DNA from: Vulcanimicrobiota bacterium
GTDB taxonomy: Bacteria; Vulcanimicrobiota; Vulcanimicrobiia; Vulcanimicrobiales; Vulcanimicrobiaceae
Length of the DNA: 64,000 bases
Assembly: GCA_003140855.1 (NCBI GenBank)
Contig: PLLF01000059.1
Location: 29,686-93,685, forward strand
Reading direction: 5' to 3'
The position numbers and the translations under genes were made by a program. This document shows, piece after piece, positions 46,735-56,224 of this stretch; within the stretch, counting starts at the first letter, position 1; every line of letters begins with the position of its first letter. The notes below the pieces were generated by a model. That model made no database searches. It saw only the letters and a program-made list of their open reading frames with translations, and was not told the DNA's origin.

Positions 46735-47712
46735 TTACGCCCGTTTCAGGTACCTCTTACGCAGCTCGTCGAGCACGACGGCAAGCAAGATGACGCCGCC
46801 AAGCACCACCCACTGCAAGTAGGAATTGATCTGCAGCAGGTTCATCGCGTTATCCAAGAATCCAATCAAAAGTGCGCCGAAAAAGGTTCCGACGATCGCT
46901 CCGCGCCCGCCCATGAGGCTCGTGCCGCCCACGACCACTGCCGCGATCGCATTGAGCATCTCGTTGCCCGTCGCGGTTTGCGGCGAGCCCGATGAAAAGA
47001 GCGACATATATAAAAATCCCACCATGCCGGCGCACATTCCGCTGATAACATACACCGCCGTTTTCACGCGGCCGACGCTGATGCCGGCCAAGCGCGCTGC
47101 TTCTTCATTCCCACCGATGGCAAACACGTAGCGCCCAAATCGCGTTCGCATCAACAGAACGGAGCTGACGATCAGCACGACGATCATCCAAATGACCGGA
47201 ATGGGCACGATCGTGTGCAAGAACGAGCCGTAACCCGTGTTTTGAAAATCCGTGCTTTGCAGCGGAACCGGCTGGCCGCCGGAAAGGATATAGGAAAGCC
47301 CCAGCGCGATCTGCATCATCGCAAGCGTCGTAATGAACGGCGGCAGGTTGAGTTTTACCACCGGCACGGCGTTGACGAAACCGGCGGCGCCGCCGACGGC
47401 CAGCCCGACGATCAGCGTCGCCGCGATCAGCGCAAACCCGTGCAGGCCGGTTGCGTTTGCAAAGAGCGCCATGACGACGCCGGTCAAAGATATCAGCGAC
47501 CCAATCGAAAGGTCGATGCCGGCGGTGATGATGACGAACGTCTCGCCCACGCCCATAATGAAGTTGTACGTAATCTGCCGGAGCACGCGCACGACGTTGC
47601 CCGGCTGCAGGAATGTGCCGTGCGATGCAAAGTTGATCACCAACGCAAGTACAATCAAAAATGCGACTGCGCCGCCGGCTCTCAGCCAGTACGTACGGGT
47701 TTCGGCCTTCAT
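46735..47712 (-). CDS. Ribose-type ABC transporter permease
   Basis: IITAGIDLSIGSLISLTGVVMA, GGNEEAARLAGISVGRVKTAVYVISG, VVVGGTSLMGGRGAIVGTFFGALLIGFLDNAMNLL. Confidence 0.94.
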   Translation of the reverse strand: MKAETRTYWLRAGGAVAFLIVLALVINFASHGTFLQPGNVVRVLRQITYNFIMGVGETFVIITAGIDLSIGSLISLTGVVMALFANATGLHGFALIAATLIVGLAVGGAAGFVNAVPVVKLNLPPFITTLAMMQIALGLSYILSGGQPVPLQSTDFQNTGYGSFLHTIVPIPVIWMIVVLIVSSVLLMRTRFGRYVFAIGGNEEAARLAGISVGRVKTAVYVISGMCAGMVGFLYMSLFSSGSPQTATGNEMLNAIAAVVVGGTSLMGGRGAIVGTFFGALLIGFLDNAMNLLQINSYLQWVVLGGVILLAVVLDELRKRYLKRA

Positions 47713-49187
47713 GCCGCGGCTCCGGTGGCGGCCGCGATCACCGCATCGGGCGTCGCCTGCGCGCGATCGAACTCACGCACGATCCGGCCGCCGCGTATCA
47801 CCAAAATGCGATGCGCCATGCCGAGCACTTCGGGCAGCTCGCTGCTGACCATCACGATGCCCGCGCCGCCGTTTACGAGTTTGACCATCAGATTATAGAT
47901 CTCGGCTTTCGCGCCGACGTCGATGCCGCGCGTCGGCTCATCGAAGAGAAAAACTTTCGCATTGCCGAGCAGCCATTTCGCGAGCACGACTTTCTGCTGG
48001 TTTCCACCCGAGAGGTTGCGCACCAATTGTTCGGTACTCGGCGTGCGAATATCCAACTGCTCGATGTATTCGCGCGTCGTCGCCTGCTCTTTACGGCGAT
48101 CGATCAATCGATCGCGCTCTACGAATTGCTCCAAATGCGCGAGCGTAACGTTTTCACGCACGCTCATTCCCAATACCAGTCCCTGCGCTTTGCGATCTTC
48201 GGTAATGAAGGCAAAGCCGGCCGCGATGCCGTCGTGCGGCGAACGTATGCGGATCGCGCGGCCTTGCACGTCGATAGCTCCCTGTTCCGGAATGTCCGCG
48301 CCGGCAATAGCCCGCACGATTTCCGTCCGCCCGGCGCCCACGAGTCCCGCCAGTCCGACGATCTCTCCGCGCCGCACTTCAAACGACACGCCGTTTACGG
48401 ACGGCGCACGCGTCAGATCGCGCACCGCCAGCACGACCGGCGCATCCGGTGCCACCGCGGGCAAGTCCGGAAAATGCGACTCCAGCCGCCGGCCGACCAT
48501 CGCACGAATGATATCGTCGGGCGGAAAGTCCTTGGTGACCCGCGTTTCGATGACGCGCCCGTCGCGCAGCACCGTGACGCGATCGGCAATGTCGGGCAAC
48601 TCCTCGAGCCGGTGGGAAATGTACACGATGCCGACTCCACGGGCTTTGAGCGTACGGATGACTTCAAAAAGCTTGGTTATCTCGTTATTCGTCAAAGCCG
48701 CGGTCGGCTCGTCCATCACGATGATCCGCGCGCTGCGTGAAAGCACCTTAGCAATTTCGATCATTTGCTGTTGCGCTACCCGCAGCGACGACGTGCCGAC
48801 CGTTAGCGGCAAGGTAATTCCAAGCTCGGCAAACACAGCCTCGGCGCGCTTGCGTGCCGCGCCTTCGTCGAGAAGCAAACCGTTGACGGGTTCGTTTCCC
48901 AGCACGATGTTATCGACGGCATTCAGCGCCGGTACCAAATTGAATTCCTGATAGATCATGCCGACGCCGAGATTTTCGGCGGTGCGCGGCGAGCCAATCG
49001 TAACCGTCTTGCCGTCTATCGCGATCTCGCCCGTGTCGGCGGCCAGGGCGCCCGCGAGAATCTTCATCAGCGTGGATTTGCCTGCGCCGTTTTCACCGAC
49101 GAGCGCGTGTACTTCGCCGGCCTGGAGGTCGAGAGAGACGTCTTCGAGCGCGCGCACGCCGGGAAATGATTTCCCGATGCCGCGCAT
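47709..49187 (-). CDS. Ribose-type ABC transporter ATP-binding protein (two NBDs)
   Basis: ALVGENGAGKSTLMKILAGAL, LSGGNQQKVVLAKWLLGNAKVFLFDEPTRGIDVGAKAEIY. Confidence 0.96.
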   Translation of the reverse strand: MRGIGKSFPGVRALEDVSLDLQAGEVHALVGENGAGKSTLMKILAGALAADTGEIAIDGKTVTIGSPRTAENLGVGMIYQEFNLVPALNAVDNIVLGNEPVNGLLLDEGAARKRAEAVFAELGITLPLTVGTSSLRVAQQQMIEIAKVLSRSARIIVMDEPTAALTNNEITKLFEVIRTLKARGVGIVYISHRLEELPDIADRVTVLRDGRVIETRVTKDFPPDDIIRAMVGRRLESHFPDLPAVAPDAPVVLAVRDLTRAPSVNGVSFEVRRGEIVGLAGLVGAGRTEIVRAIAGADIPEQGAIDVQGRAIRIRSPHDGIAAGFAFITEDRKAQGLVLGMSVRENVTLAHLEQFVERDRLIDRRKEQATTREYIEQLDIRTPSTEQLVRNLSGGNQQKVVLAKWLLGNAKVFLFDEPTRGIDVGAKAEIYNLMVKLVNGGAGIVMVSSELPEVLGMAHRILVIRGGRIVREFDRAQATPDAVIAAATGAAA

Positions 49188-49213
49188 CTGGAGAAGCGGA
49201 CTCGTGGGTTGGG

Positions 49214-50158
49214 TTATTGCGCGTTAGCCTTTGTGTATGTGCCGACGGGCACGTCGATGCGCGCCGGTACGGTCTTGCCTGAGAAGTAATCATGAATAAC
49301 GTCGATCGTTTTGGCGCCGATCACATCCGGATGCTGAATCGCGTCGCCGACCATCGATCCGTTCTTGATTGCGGCGCGCGCTTCGGGCGATGCGTCGTAA
49401 CCGACGACCGCGATGCCTTTCAGGCCGGCGGCTTGAATCGCGGCGACCGCGCCGAGCGCAGAGTCGTCGTTGATGCCGAAGATGCCCTTGAGATCTTTGT
49501 AACGCTGCAGCACGTCGCCGGTATCGGCGTTTGCCTTCGTGCGCGTGCCGCCCGAGTCAACGTCGGCCACGACTTTGACGTTCGGGCAATGCTGCTGGAG
49601 CGCCATGCGAAAACCTCTGACACGATCTTGGACGCTCGTCACTTCGGGCTCGTCGATGATCGCGACCGATCCCGCATTGTGCACGGCAGCGCACATGAGC
49701 ATGCCGGCTTGCTGCCCGCCCTGTACGTTGTTGGACGCAACGTGCGAAACGACCGTGCCTTGTTTGCTGGCGTTGGCAATGTCGGCCGTAAATACCGGAA
49801 TGTTCGCGTTGTTTGCCTCGACGATCGCGCTGCCGATCGCCTGCGAATCGTATGGTGTGAGGATTATCGCGTCGACCTTGCGCGAAATAAAATCTTCGAC
49901 TTGCGATTGCTGGCGCGCGCTGTCGCGGCTGGCATCGACAAATGTCACCTTGTAGCCGAATTTTGCGGCCTCGGACTTCATCCCCGCTTCCATCTGCTGA
50001 TAGAATTGCGCTTCGAGATCTTGAATAGAAACGCCAATCGTTTTCGGACCCGCTTTAGTGGTCGTCGTCGAACTCGAATTCGAGGAGCAGGCTGGCAGTA
50101 AAAGCGCGATTGCGGCAAGGGCCGCCGGGCCGAATTTCTTCAAGATCGGTCTCCTCAT
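49214..50158 (-). CDS. Ribose-type ABC transporter periplasmic substrate-binding protein
   Basis: IGVSIQDLEAQFYQQMEAGMKSEAAKFGYKVTFVDASRDSARQQSQVEDFISRKVDAIILTPYD; lipoprotein signal. Confidence 0.95.
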   Translation of the reverse strand: MRRPILKKFGPAALAAIALLLPACSSNSSSTTTTKAGPKTIGVSIQDLEAQFYQQMEAGMKSEAAKFGYKVTFVDASRDSARQQSQVEDFISRKVDAIILTPYDSQAIGSAIVEANNANIPVFTADIANASKQGTVVSHVASNNVQGGQQAGMLMCAAVHNAGSVAIIDEPEVTSVQDRVRGFRMALQQHCPNVKVVADVDSGGTRTKANADTGDVLQRYKDLKGIFGINDDSALGAVAAIQAAGLKGIAVVGYDASPEARAAIKNGSMVGDAIQHPDVIGAKTIDVIHDYFSGKTVPARIDVPVGTYTKANAQ

Positions 50159-50198
50159 ATCATAAAGCGTTCGCGCTTCAGGTTATATCCACAGCGGG

Positions 50199-52019
50199 TC
50201 AGCCCCCCTGTGAGCGCTGTGGAGAAGGGGTGGGTAACGCGAGCGTTTCCCAGTTGCGCTTGCGCAAATCCCAGAGAATATAGGCGAGGCAACCCGCAGC
50301 CAGCACCAGCAGCACGACGCCCCAAGCGGTTTGCCCCAGCGCTAAGCGTCCGATTCCAAACAGTGAAAAATACACCAAGGCGCAGCCGGCCAACCAGTCC
50401 AGCGCCGAAACCACCAGTTGCCGTTCGTCTTTTTGCATGCTCGACGCGGCTACCGCGCCCCAACCCAACGGATTGGGTCGAACGCGCTCGTAGAAAGTGG
50501 AGAGAACTTCCATGGGTTCGGGGCGCGTCGCAAACGTAACGGCGATCCACACGACGGTCGTGATGACGACGGTGATAAGCAAATTGATCGCGACCGCATT
50601 CGGATCGTCCGGCGCTACGACGTGAACGAATTGTAACGTCGTCGCCGTTATCCCCGATGCGAGCAAAGCCGAGATTTCGGTCCATGCATTGATGCGCCAC
50701 CAGTACCACCGCAGAATCATCACCAAGCCGACGCCCGCGGTAAAGGTGATCAGGTACTTCCACGCGTCGGTGATCGAATTCATGAACATCGTCGCGATTA
50801 ACGCGATGACCATCGCACCGATCGTCGCAATCCGCGAAACCATCACGTAATGTTTTTGAGTCTCGTTCGGCCGCAGGAAGCGCCGGTACAGGTCGTTCGT
50901 AATGTAGGACGCGCCTAGATTCAGCTGCGTCCCGATCGTGGACATGTACGCGCTCAAGAATCCCGCCAGCATCAAACCACGCAGCGACACCGGCAGGTAG
51001 TCGACCATGGTTTTCACATAGTTTAGTTCGTAGTCGATGCGATGCGTATCCGGATTGAGCACGCCGTGCGGATAGAGAATCAGCGATGCTAGCGCCACGA
51101 GAATCCACGGCCACGGCCGCAGCGCATAATGCGCGACGTTAAAGAACAACGTTGCCAGAATAGCGTTCTTTTCATCCTTCGATGAAAAGATGCGTTGCGC
51201 GATGTAACCGCCGCCGCCGGGCTCAGAGCCCGGATAGGACGAGGCCCACCATGCGACCGAAACATAGACCAGAAATGTCAGCAGTGGCATATACGCGGCG
51301 CCGCTGGCAGGAAAAAAATCAAGGTGCGAGCCGCCGCCGCCGATGTGGTGATGCAAATCGTAAATTGCGAGCTTTGCCTTCAGGGCGCCGATGCCGCCCA
51401 CGGCCGCAACCGCGGCAATAGCGAGCGCTACGATCATCGACATCTTCACGATGAACTGCAGCACGTCGGTTACCAGAACGCTCCACAGGCCGCCGATCGA
51501 AACATAGAGCGCGGTGAGCACCAGGCAAACGAGAATCGCTTCCCACTTGGGAATTCCGAGAACGACCAGCATGATCTTGGCAATTGCCAGGTTCACCCAA
51601 CCCATGATGATCGTGTTGACGATCACGCCTTGATACACAGCACGCACGCCGCGCAACGCCGCGGCGGGTTTTCCGGAGTAGCGCAGCTCGATGAATTCGA
51701 CGTCGGTCAAGACGCCGGAACGGCGCCACAGCGCCGCAAAGAAAAATACGGTTAGTATTCCGGAGCCGGCCATGCTCCACCACAACCAGTTGCCGGCGAT
51801 TCCGTTGTCTGCGACGAGTTTGGTTACGACCAGCGGCGTGTCGGCCGCAAACGTCGTGGCCACCATCGAGGTTCCGGCGAGCCACCACGGCACGCTGCGG
51901 CCCGAAAGAAAGAATTCGCTGAGGCTCTTGCTCCCGCGCCGCGCATAATACAGCCCGATCCCCAGGTTGATGGCAAAGAACAGGCCGATCGTCAGCAGGT
52001 CGCCGGTGCTGAGCTTCAT
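50199..52019 (-). CDS. Sodium:solute symporter family protein
   Basis: IGLYYARRGSKSLSEFFLSGRSVPWWLAGTSMVATTFAADTPLVVTKLVAD; start M 52019. Confidence 0.93.
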   Translation of the reverse strand: MKLSTGDLLTIGLFFAINLGIGLYYARRGSKSLSEFFLSGRSVPWWLAGTSMVATTFAADTPLVVTKLVADNGIAGNWLWWSMAGSGILTVFFFAALWRRSGVLTDVEFIELRYSGKPAAALRGVRAVYQGVIVNTIIMGWVNLAIAKIMLVVLGIPKWEAILVCLVLTALYVSIGGLWSVLVTDVLQFIVKMSMIVALAIAAVAAVGGIGALKAKLAIYDLHHHIGGGGSHLDFFPASGAAYMPLLTFLVYVSVAWWASSYPGSEPGGGGYIAQRIFSSKDEKNAILATLFFNVAHYALRPWPWILVALASLILYPHGVLNPDTHRIDYELNYVKTMVDYLPVSLRGLMLAGFLSAYMSTIGTQLNLGASYITNDLYRRFLRPNETQKHYVMVSRIATIGAMVIALIATMFMNSITDAWKYLITFTAGVGLVMILRWYWWRINAWTEISALLASGITATTLQFVHVVAPDDPNAVAINLLITVVITTVVWIAVTFATRPEPMEVLSTFYERVRPNPLGWGAVAASSMQKDERQLVVSALDWLAGCALVYFSLFGIGRLALGQTAWGVVLLVLAAGCLAYILWDLRKRNWETLALPTPSPQRSQGG

Positions 52020-52090
52020 CTCGTCGGCGCGCTTCGTCCCGCCTGAAGGGGCGGCCTTTCCAACTCGCGCTCTCGGCGTGATAGAGTCGC

Positions 52091-52519
52091 GTGCTCTCAC
52101 TTACATTTTCGGCCGCGATGCTCGGCATCGACGGCTACGTGGTGCGCGTCGAAGCCGACAGCTCGCCCGGAACGCCCGCGCTTGCGATTATCGGCCTGCC
52201 TGACCGCGCCTTGAACGAAGCACGCGAACGCGTGCGCAGCGCCATTTTCAATTCGGGGTTCATGTATCCGGCGGGCCGGCTGCTGATCAATCTCTCACCG
52301 GGAGAGCTTCCTCTATTAAGGGAGCGCTACATCATTGCGTCGTGGCCGTGGTCGGACACCTGCGCGGCAAACCAGCGGTGCAGCGCCGTAATCAAAGCGC
52401 GGTCTGCTGTGAGAAAAGAGATTGTTGCGCCGGCGGGTAGTTCGGCGTACCGAACGCTGATGCGCTTTGCTCCGGAGCTCAAAACCGCGAGGCCGGGCAT
52501 GCTCTTGCCGTGGATGTAG
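52091..52519 (+). pseudogene. comM: Truncated ComM/YifB Mg-chelatase-like protein (N-terminal fragment)
   Basis: LSLTFSAAMLGIDGYVVRVEADSSPGTPALAIIGLPDRALNEARERVRSAIFNSGFMYPAGRLLINLSPGELP, then unrelated sequence antisense to the 52327 ORF; AAA+ domain absent. Confidence 0.8.
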
Positions 52520-52791
52520 GCCGGATCCGAGTAATCGCCGCGGGCGAATGACGCCGCCTCTTTTTGCAAATGCGTGCGCACTAGCGCGACCTGATTCGCG
52601 TCGCCGTCGTGCACGATGACCGTCATAACGCCGCCCGTATTCGTCGGTTCGAATGTGTGCATCGCCGCGTCCATCGAGAACGGCATGACGTGCGCACTGC
52701 GTTCGCGGATCGTTTGTTGGCGCGTCTGCGCCGGCGCCGGCGATGCAAACATAATTGCAAGCGCAACCGCGGCGAGCATTTTAAGATTCAT
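52327..52791 (-). CDS. Small secreted protein (family often auto-annotated 'aspartate carbamoyltransferase')
   Basis: Signal peptide; VMPFSMDAAMHTFEPTNTGGVMTVIVHDGDANQVALVRTHLQKEAASFARGDYSDPAYIHGKSMPGL. Confidence 0.65.
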   Translation of the reverse strand: MNLKMLAAVALAIMFASPAPAQTRQQTIRERSAHVMPFSMDAAMHTFEPTNTGGVMTVIVHDGDANQVALVRTHLQKEAASFARGDYSDPAYIHGKSMPGLAVLSSGAKRISVRYAELPAGATISFLTADRALITALHRWFAAQVSDHGHDAMM

Positions 52792-53239
52792 CGATCGCCT
52801 CCATGAGAGCGGAAAGCGACGCCGCGACTGCGTCCCGTTGCGCACGCGGGATTGCTTGGAAGATACGCTCGAACTTTGCGCGCCGCGAACGCGCCAGATT
52901 TGCGTTGGCCTTGGTGCCGGCCGCCGTCAAGCGCAGGTGATAAAAACGGGAGTCGTTGCGATCGCGAACGCGCTCAACCCACGAACGCCGCTCGAGCATG
53001 CCCACCAGACGGCTGACGGTGCTTTTGTCGAGAGTCAACCGCTGGGCGAGGCCATTCTGGGTGAGTCCGGGTTCGCGCCCAATTTCGAGCAGCGCTTGCG
53101 CCTCCCCAACGGAAAGCGGCTGGCCGCAGGGCGTCGTGTCCGGCTTGTGCAGCCCGAGCGACCGGATCAAGGCGACCATCGAGTCCTGAAAGTCCAGCAC
53201 GGGGTCCGCGCGGCGGGAACGGTTTAAGTTGTCAACCAC
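52781..53239 (-). CDS. MarR-family transcriptional regulator
   Basis: LSVGEAQALLEIGREPGLTQNGLAQRLTLDKSTVSRLVGMLERRSWVERVRDRNDSRFYHLRLTAAG. Confidence 0.93.
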   Translation of the reverse strand: MVDNLNRSRRADPVLDFQDSMVALIRSLGLHKPDTTPCGQPLSVGEAQALLEIGREPGLTQNGLAQRLTLDKSTVSRLVGMLERRSWVERVRDRNDSRFYHLRLTAAGTKANANLARSRRAKFERIFQAIPRAQRDAVAASLSALMEAIDES

Positions 53240-53277
53240 AACAGTTGTATCCTACAACTATTGGCCTCCCGCGTCAA
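53228..53277 (-). promoter_or_regulatory. marR promoter with operator palindromes
   Basis: AGTTGTA-TCC-TACAACT 53243-53259; GTTGT-N5-ACAAC 53228-53242; minus-strand TTGACG (53277-53272), 17 nt, TAGGAT (53254-53249). Confidence 0.72.
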
Positions 53278-53753
53278 GCCGTGCGGAGGTCCGTACGGAG
53301 CATTCCATAGGGGATCAAGTTCTTGTATTCGCCGCTGACAGCGTCGCGAAAGCCGTCGCGGTAGAGGCCTTCGGCCTTAAAGCCCAGGCGTTCGCACATC
53401 GCGCGCGCGCGATCGTTGTCCTCCCGAATCTCGATGGAAACGCGGTGCGCCTTGCGCTTTTGAAAGGCTTGCTCGATGCCCCAGCGCATCGCGAAGGGAC
53501 CGGCGCCGCGACCTGGCGTTTTCACCACGAGCACGCCGAGGTCGAACAGCCAGTCGCGATCGTGCATCGTAAAGTAGCCAAAGTCTTCTCCGGACTCTTC
53601 GATGATGAATGTTTCGCTTTGCGGATCCTCGATCAGCGCCAAGATTGCATCGCGCCCCGGTTCGTTCAAGAATTCGCGCGAATGCGGTAACTTAAAGAGA
53701 CCGGCAATAAACGGAACATCTTCTTCCTCGGCTTCGCGCATCCGAAACGTCAC
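53274..53753 (-). CDS. GNAT-family N-acetyltransferase
   Basis: GVLVVKTPGRGAGPFAMRWGIEQAFQKRKAHRVSIEIREDNDRARAMCERLGFKAEGLYRDGF. Confidence 0.88.
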   Translation of the reverse strand: MTFRMREAEEEDVPFIAGLFKLPHSREFLNEPGRDAILALIEDPQSETFIIEESGEDFGYFTMHDRDWLFDLGVLVVKTPGRGAGPFAMRWGIEQAFQKRKAHRVSIEIREDNDRARAMCERLGFKAEGLYRDGFRDAVSGEYKNLIPYGMLRTDLRTA

Positions 53754-54397
53754 GCCGCAGGTTCTGGGCCGACCTGTTCCGTGATCTCCGACGCGTGCAG
53801 CATCTCGCCGATGATCGCATCGAGCGATTCGAACGTGTAGACGCCCGAAAGCAGAGCCAAGTCGCCCGTCGGATTGCGTACCACGTATGACGGCCGCTGC
53901 GGTAAGTTAAGCTTTTCGAACTCGGCGGTCGAGCGCGCGATGCGTTCGGCGGTTGCCGGATTGCGCATGACCCGGTCGAGCTCGGCGCGATCCAAGCCGG
54001 ACAAACGCGCGGCCTCATCGAGCGCGGGCTCGCGGCGGCCCAGCGGCTTGCCGTCGATGACGTTCGCGTAATTGAGTGCCCGGACCAAACTCATATCGGT
54101 TACGCCGAGCGTGCGCGCAGCTTCCGCCGCGAGGTTGGCGTACTTGGTGGTCGCCTCGGGCGTGTCCACCCAATCCGCGTTCATCTGCACGCCGGTCATC
54201 TTGGCAGTGCGCGCATAGTACCACGCTAACTGCTCGCGCGTGTAGGGCAGCGGGCCAAAATCAAACAGCTGCGCGATCTCCCACTGGACGCGCAGACGGC
54301 TGCCGTACTTCTTTTCGATCTTCTGCAGAGCGAGATCGCCGACATAGCACCACGATGAAAGCACGTCGATGTAAGCTGTAAGGTCGACAACCGCCAT
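53750..54397 (-). CDS. DsbA-family oxidoreductase (FrnE-like)
   Basis: LTAYIDVLSSWCYVGDLALQKIEKKYG thioredoxin-fold; PSYVVRNPTGDLALLSGVYTFESLDAII. Confidence 0.82.
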   Translation of the reverse strand: MAVVDLTAYIDVLSSWCYVGDLALQKIEKKYGSRLRVQWEIAQLFDFGPLPYTREQLAWYYARTAKMTGVQMNADWVDTPEATTKYANLAAEAARTLGVTDMSLVRALNYANVIDGKPLGRREPALDEAARLSGLDRAELDRVMRNPATAERIARSTAEFEKLNLPQRPSYVVRNPTGDLALLSGVYTFESLDAIIGEMLHASEITEQVGPEPAA

Positions 54398-54398
54398 A

Positions 54399-55247
54399 CT
54401 ATACCGTTACTTTCTCGCGAAGCTCAGGAACCTCGCCGGCCAAAAACCGCGGCAGCTCTTCCACTGAAAACTGCAGCCCGCTCCAAAACGGCCCGAAGAT
54501 CGCGAACTTGGCGCTGGCTTCGTCGAAACGCATTTCGTAGATGAGCTTTTTGAAAATCAACGGATCGTCGGCGTACAGATCGACGCCCCACTCGTAGTCG
54601 TCAAATCCCACCGAGCCGGAGATAACCTGCGTGACCAATCCGTGGAAGGTTCGGCCGATCTTTCCGTGGTCGAGCATGAGCCGCGCGCGCTCGGCAAAAG
54701 GCAACGTGTACCAGTTCTCGCCTTCGGCGCGCTTTTTGTCCATCGGGTAGAAACAGACGTAGCGGCGCCGCGGCACCTTCGCCCACAGCCGCTCGGCGTT
54801 GCGTGGGTTCTTCTCTTGCTCGGCCAGCAATTCATCAAAAGCCGCGTTCCATTCGGGCGAATGCGGTTTGAGATTGCGCTCCCGCAGCGCGGCGTGAATC
54901 TTGCCGGTCGCATCGTACAGTCCGAGTTCCAGCACGGAAACGTAGGAATCGCGCGGCTGCAAATAATCGAGCAGTTCCAAACGATCGACAAGCGTTTGCG
55001 CTTGCGCTAATCCATCAAACGTCTTCGCATAGTGCGTCAGCATGAGGTCGCCCTTGTGGCCGACCAGCTGCACTAAGCCTAGATCTCCTTCGCCGCTTTT
55101 CAGTTCGGCAAACGCATCGCCGGCTTCGCGCGCGATGCGCTGTTGCTCGTCGTCGGGAATCAGCGCCCAGCGCCGCCGATCGAAACCGAACATCCGGTGA
55201 AGTATCCACCAGCCCTCGAGCGATTCGGGCACATCGGGATGACGCAT
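54399..55247 (-). CDS. hemQ: Chlorite dismutase-family protein, likely coproheme decarboxylase HemQ
   Basis: VPRRRYVCFYPMDKKRAEGENWYTLPFAERARLMLDHGKIGRTFHGLVTQVISGSVGFDDYEWGVDLYADDPLIFKKLIYEMRFDEASAKFAIFGPF. Confidence 0.92.
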   Translation of the reverse strand: MRHPDVPESLEGWWILHRMFGFDRRRWALIPDDEQQRIAREAGDAFAELKSGEGDLGLVQLVGHKGDLMLTHYAKTFDGLAQAQTLVDRLELLDYLQPRDSYVSVLELGLYDATGKIHAALRERNLKPHSPEWNAAFDELLAEQEKNPRNAERLWAKVPRRRYVCFYPMDKKRAEGENWYTLPFAERARLMLDHGKIGRTFHGLVTQVISGSVGFDDYEWGVDLYADDPLIFKKLIYEMRFDEASAKFAIFGPFWSGLQFSVEELPRFLAGEVPELREKVTV

Positions 55248-56224
55248 CAGGTACGCGCCAGCGCGCGCACGCGCTTGACTTCGGCGGCCACCTCGGCCGC
55301 CAGCGTGTCCGGATGTTCGCGATACTTGGCCCAGAGCTGCGGCATGTGCGCGATGTCTTCTAACACGCGGGCGTAGACGGCGTTGACCGGCGTGCGAACG
55401 TTATGGTCGCGGCCCGCGCTCGCAACCGCGCCGTTCAGATAATCTACTTCCGTTTGATCCCGCCCGGCACGTAAATCGAGCAGCAGCGACGGCGGCTTCG
55501 TGCCGCGCGCGCCCGCTACGCGACTCGAGAGCAATTTGCGCGAAACGGGGCTGGGCAGCGTTGCGATACCTTGCATCGCGCGCACCGGATAGCGCGGCAG
55601 ATCGATGGGCGAAATCTTCATCGCGTGCATTACCGCGCGCACTTCGCGAATGGCGCGAATCTCGAGCGTGAAGATCTCGTCGTAGTGCACCAAGCGGTTG
55701 GGCAGCACGTTAAGAATCGCGCAGCTCGCGTTGGCGACAATATTGAGCGCCAGCTTCGACCATTTCAGCGCGCGCCAATCGGTCACGATTTGCACTTTCA
55801 GGCCGGTGCTCGCAAAGGCGGCGGTCAGCCAGTTATATGCATTTTTTCCAAGCGGCGCAAAGGCCAAGCCGCCCTCTTTGGTCGCATGGCCGTGACCGTT
55901 ACCGTGATTGCGGCCCACCGGTACGGTCAGCGCAGCGGCCACCACGTTATCTTCACCGAATGCGGCCGCGAGCTTTTCCTCATTGCCGATTCCGTTTTGC
56001 GGGCTGACGAACACGCACTTCTGCGGAAATTGTATCGCCTTGCGTAGCGTTTCGATCGCGCGGTCGGTGTCGTAGGATTTCACGGCGACGATCGCCACGT
56101 CGGCATCCACGGGCGTCACCTCGGCCAAGTCGCGCGGCGCATAGGTAACGTCAACGTTGACGCTCTGCAGCAGATCGCCCAAGTACGTGCCGACCGCGCC
56201 GGCGCCGACGATGTAGACTTTCAT
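55247..56224 (-). CDS. panE: 2-dehydropantoate 2-reductase family protein
   Basis: [32 protein letters not shown]-like motif, [31 protein letters not shown]. Confidence 0.88.
   Translation of the reverse strand: MKVYIVGAGAVGTYLGDLLQSVNVDVTYAPRDLAEVTPVDADVAIVAVKSYDTDRAIETLRKAIQFPQKCVFVSPQNGIGNEEKLAAAFGEDNVVAAALTVPVGRNHGNGHGHATKEGGLAFAPLGKNAYNWLTAAFASTGLKVQIVTDWRALKWSKLALNIVANASCAILNVLPNRLVHYDEIFTLEIRAIREVRAVMHAMKISPIDLPRYPVRAMQGIATLPSPVSRKLLSSRVAGARGTKPPSLLLDLRAGRDQTEVDYLNGAVASAGRDHNVRTPVNAVYARVLEDIAHMPQLWAKYREHPDTLAAEVAAEVKRVRALART

Noticed and set aside
46735-50158. Ribose-type ABC operon as a novel system
   Set aside because: Standard binding protein-ATPase-permease order and clear family matches; only the substrate is uncertain.
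54399-56224. hemQ-panE overlap as a novel heme/CoA module
   Set aside because: Simple 1-nt gene abutment of two common families; no further evidence of a functional link.
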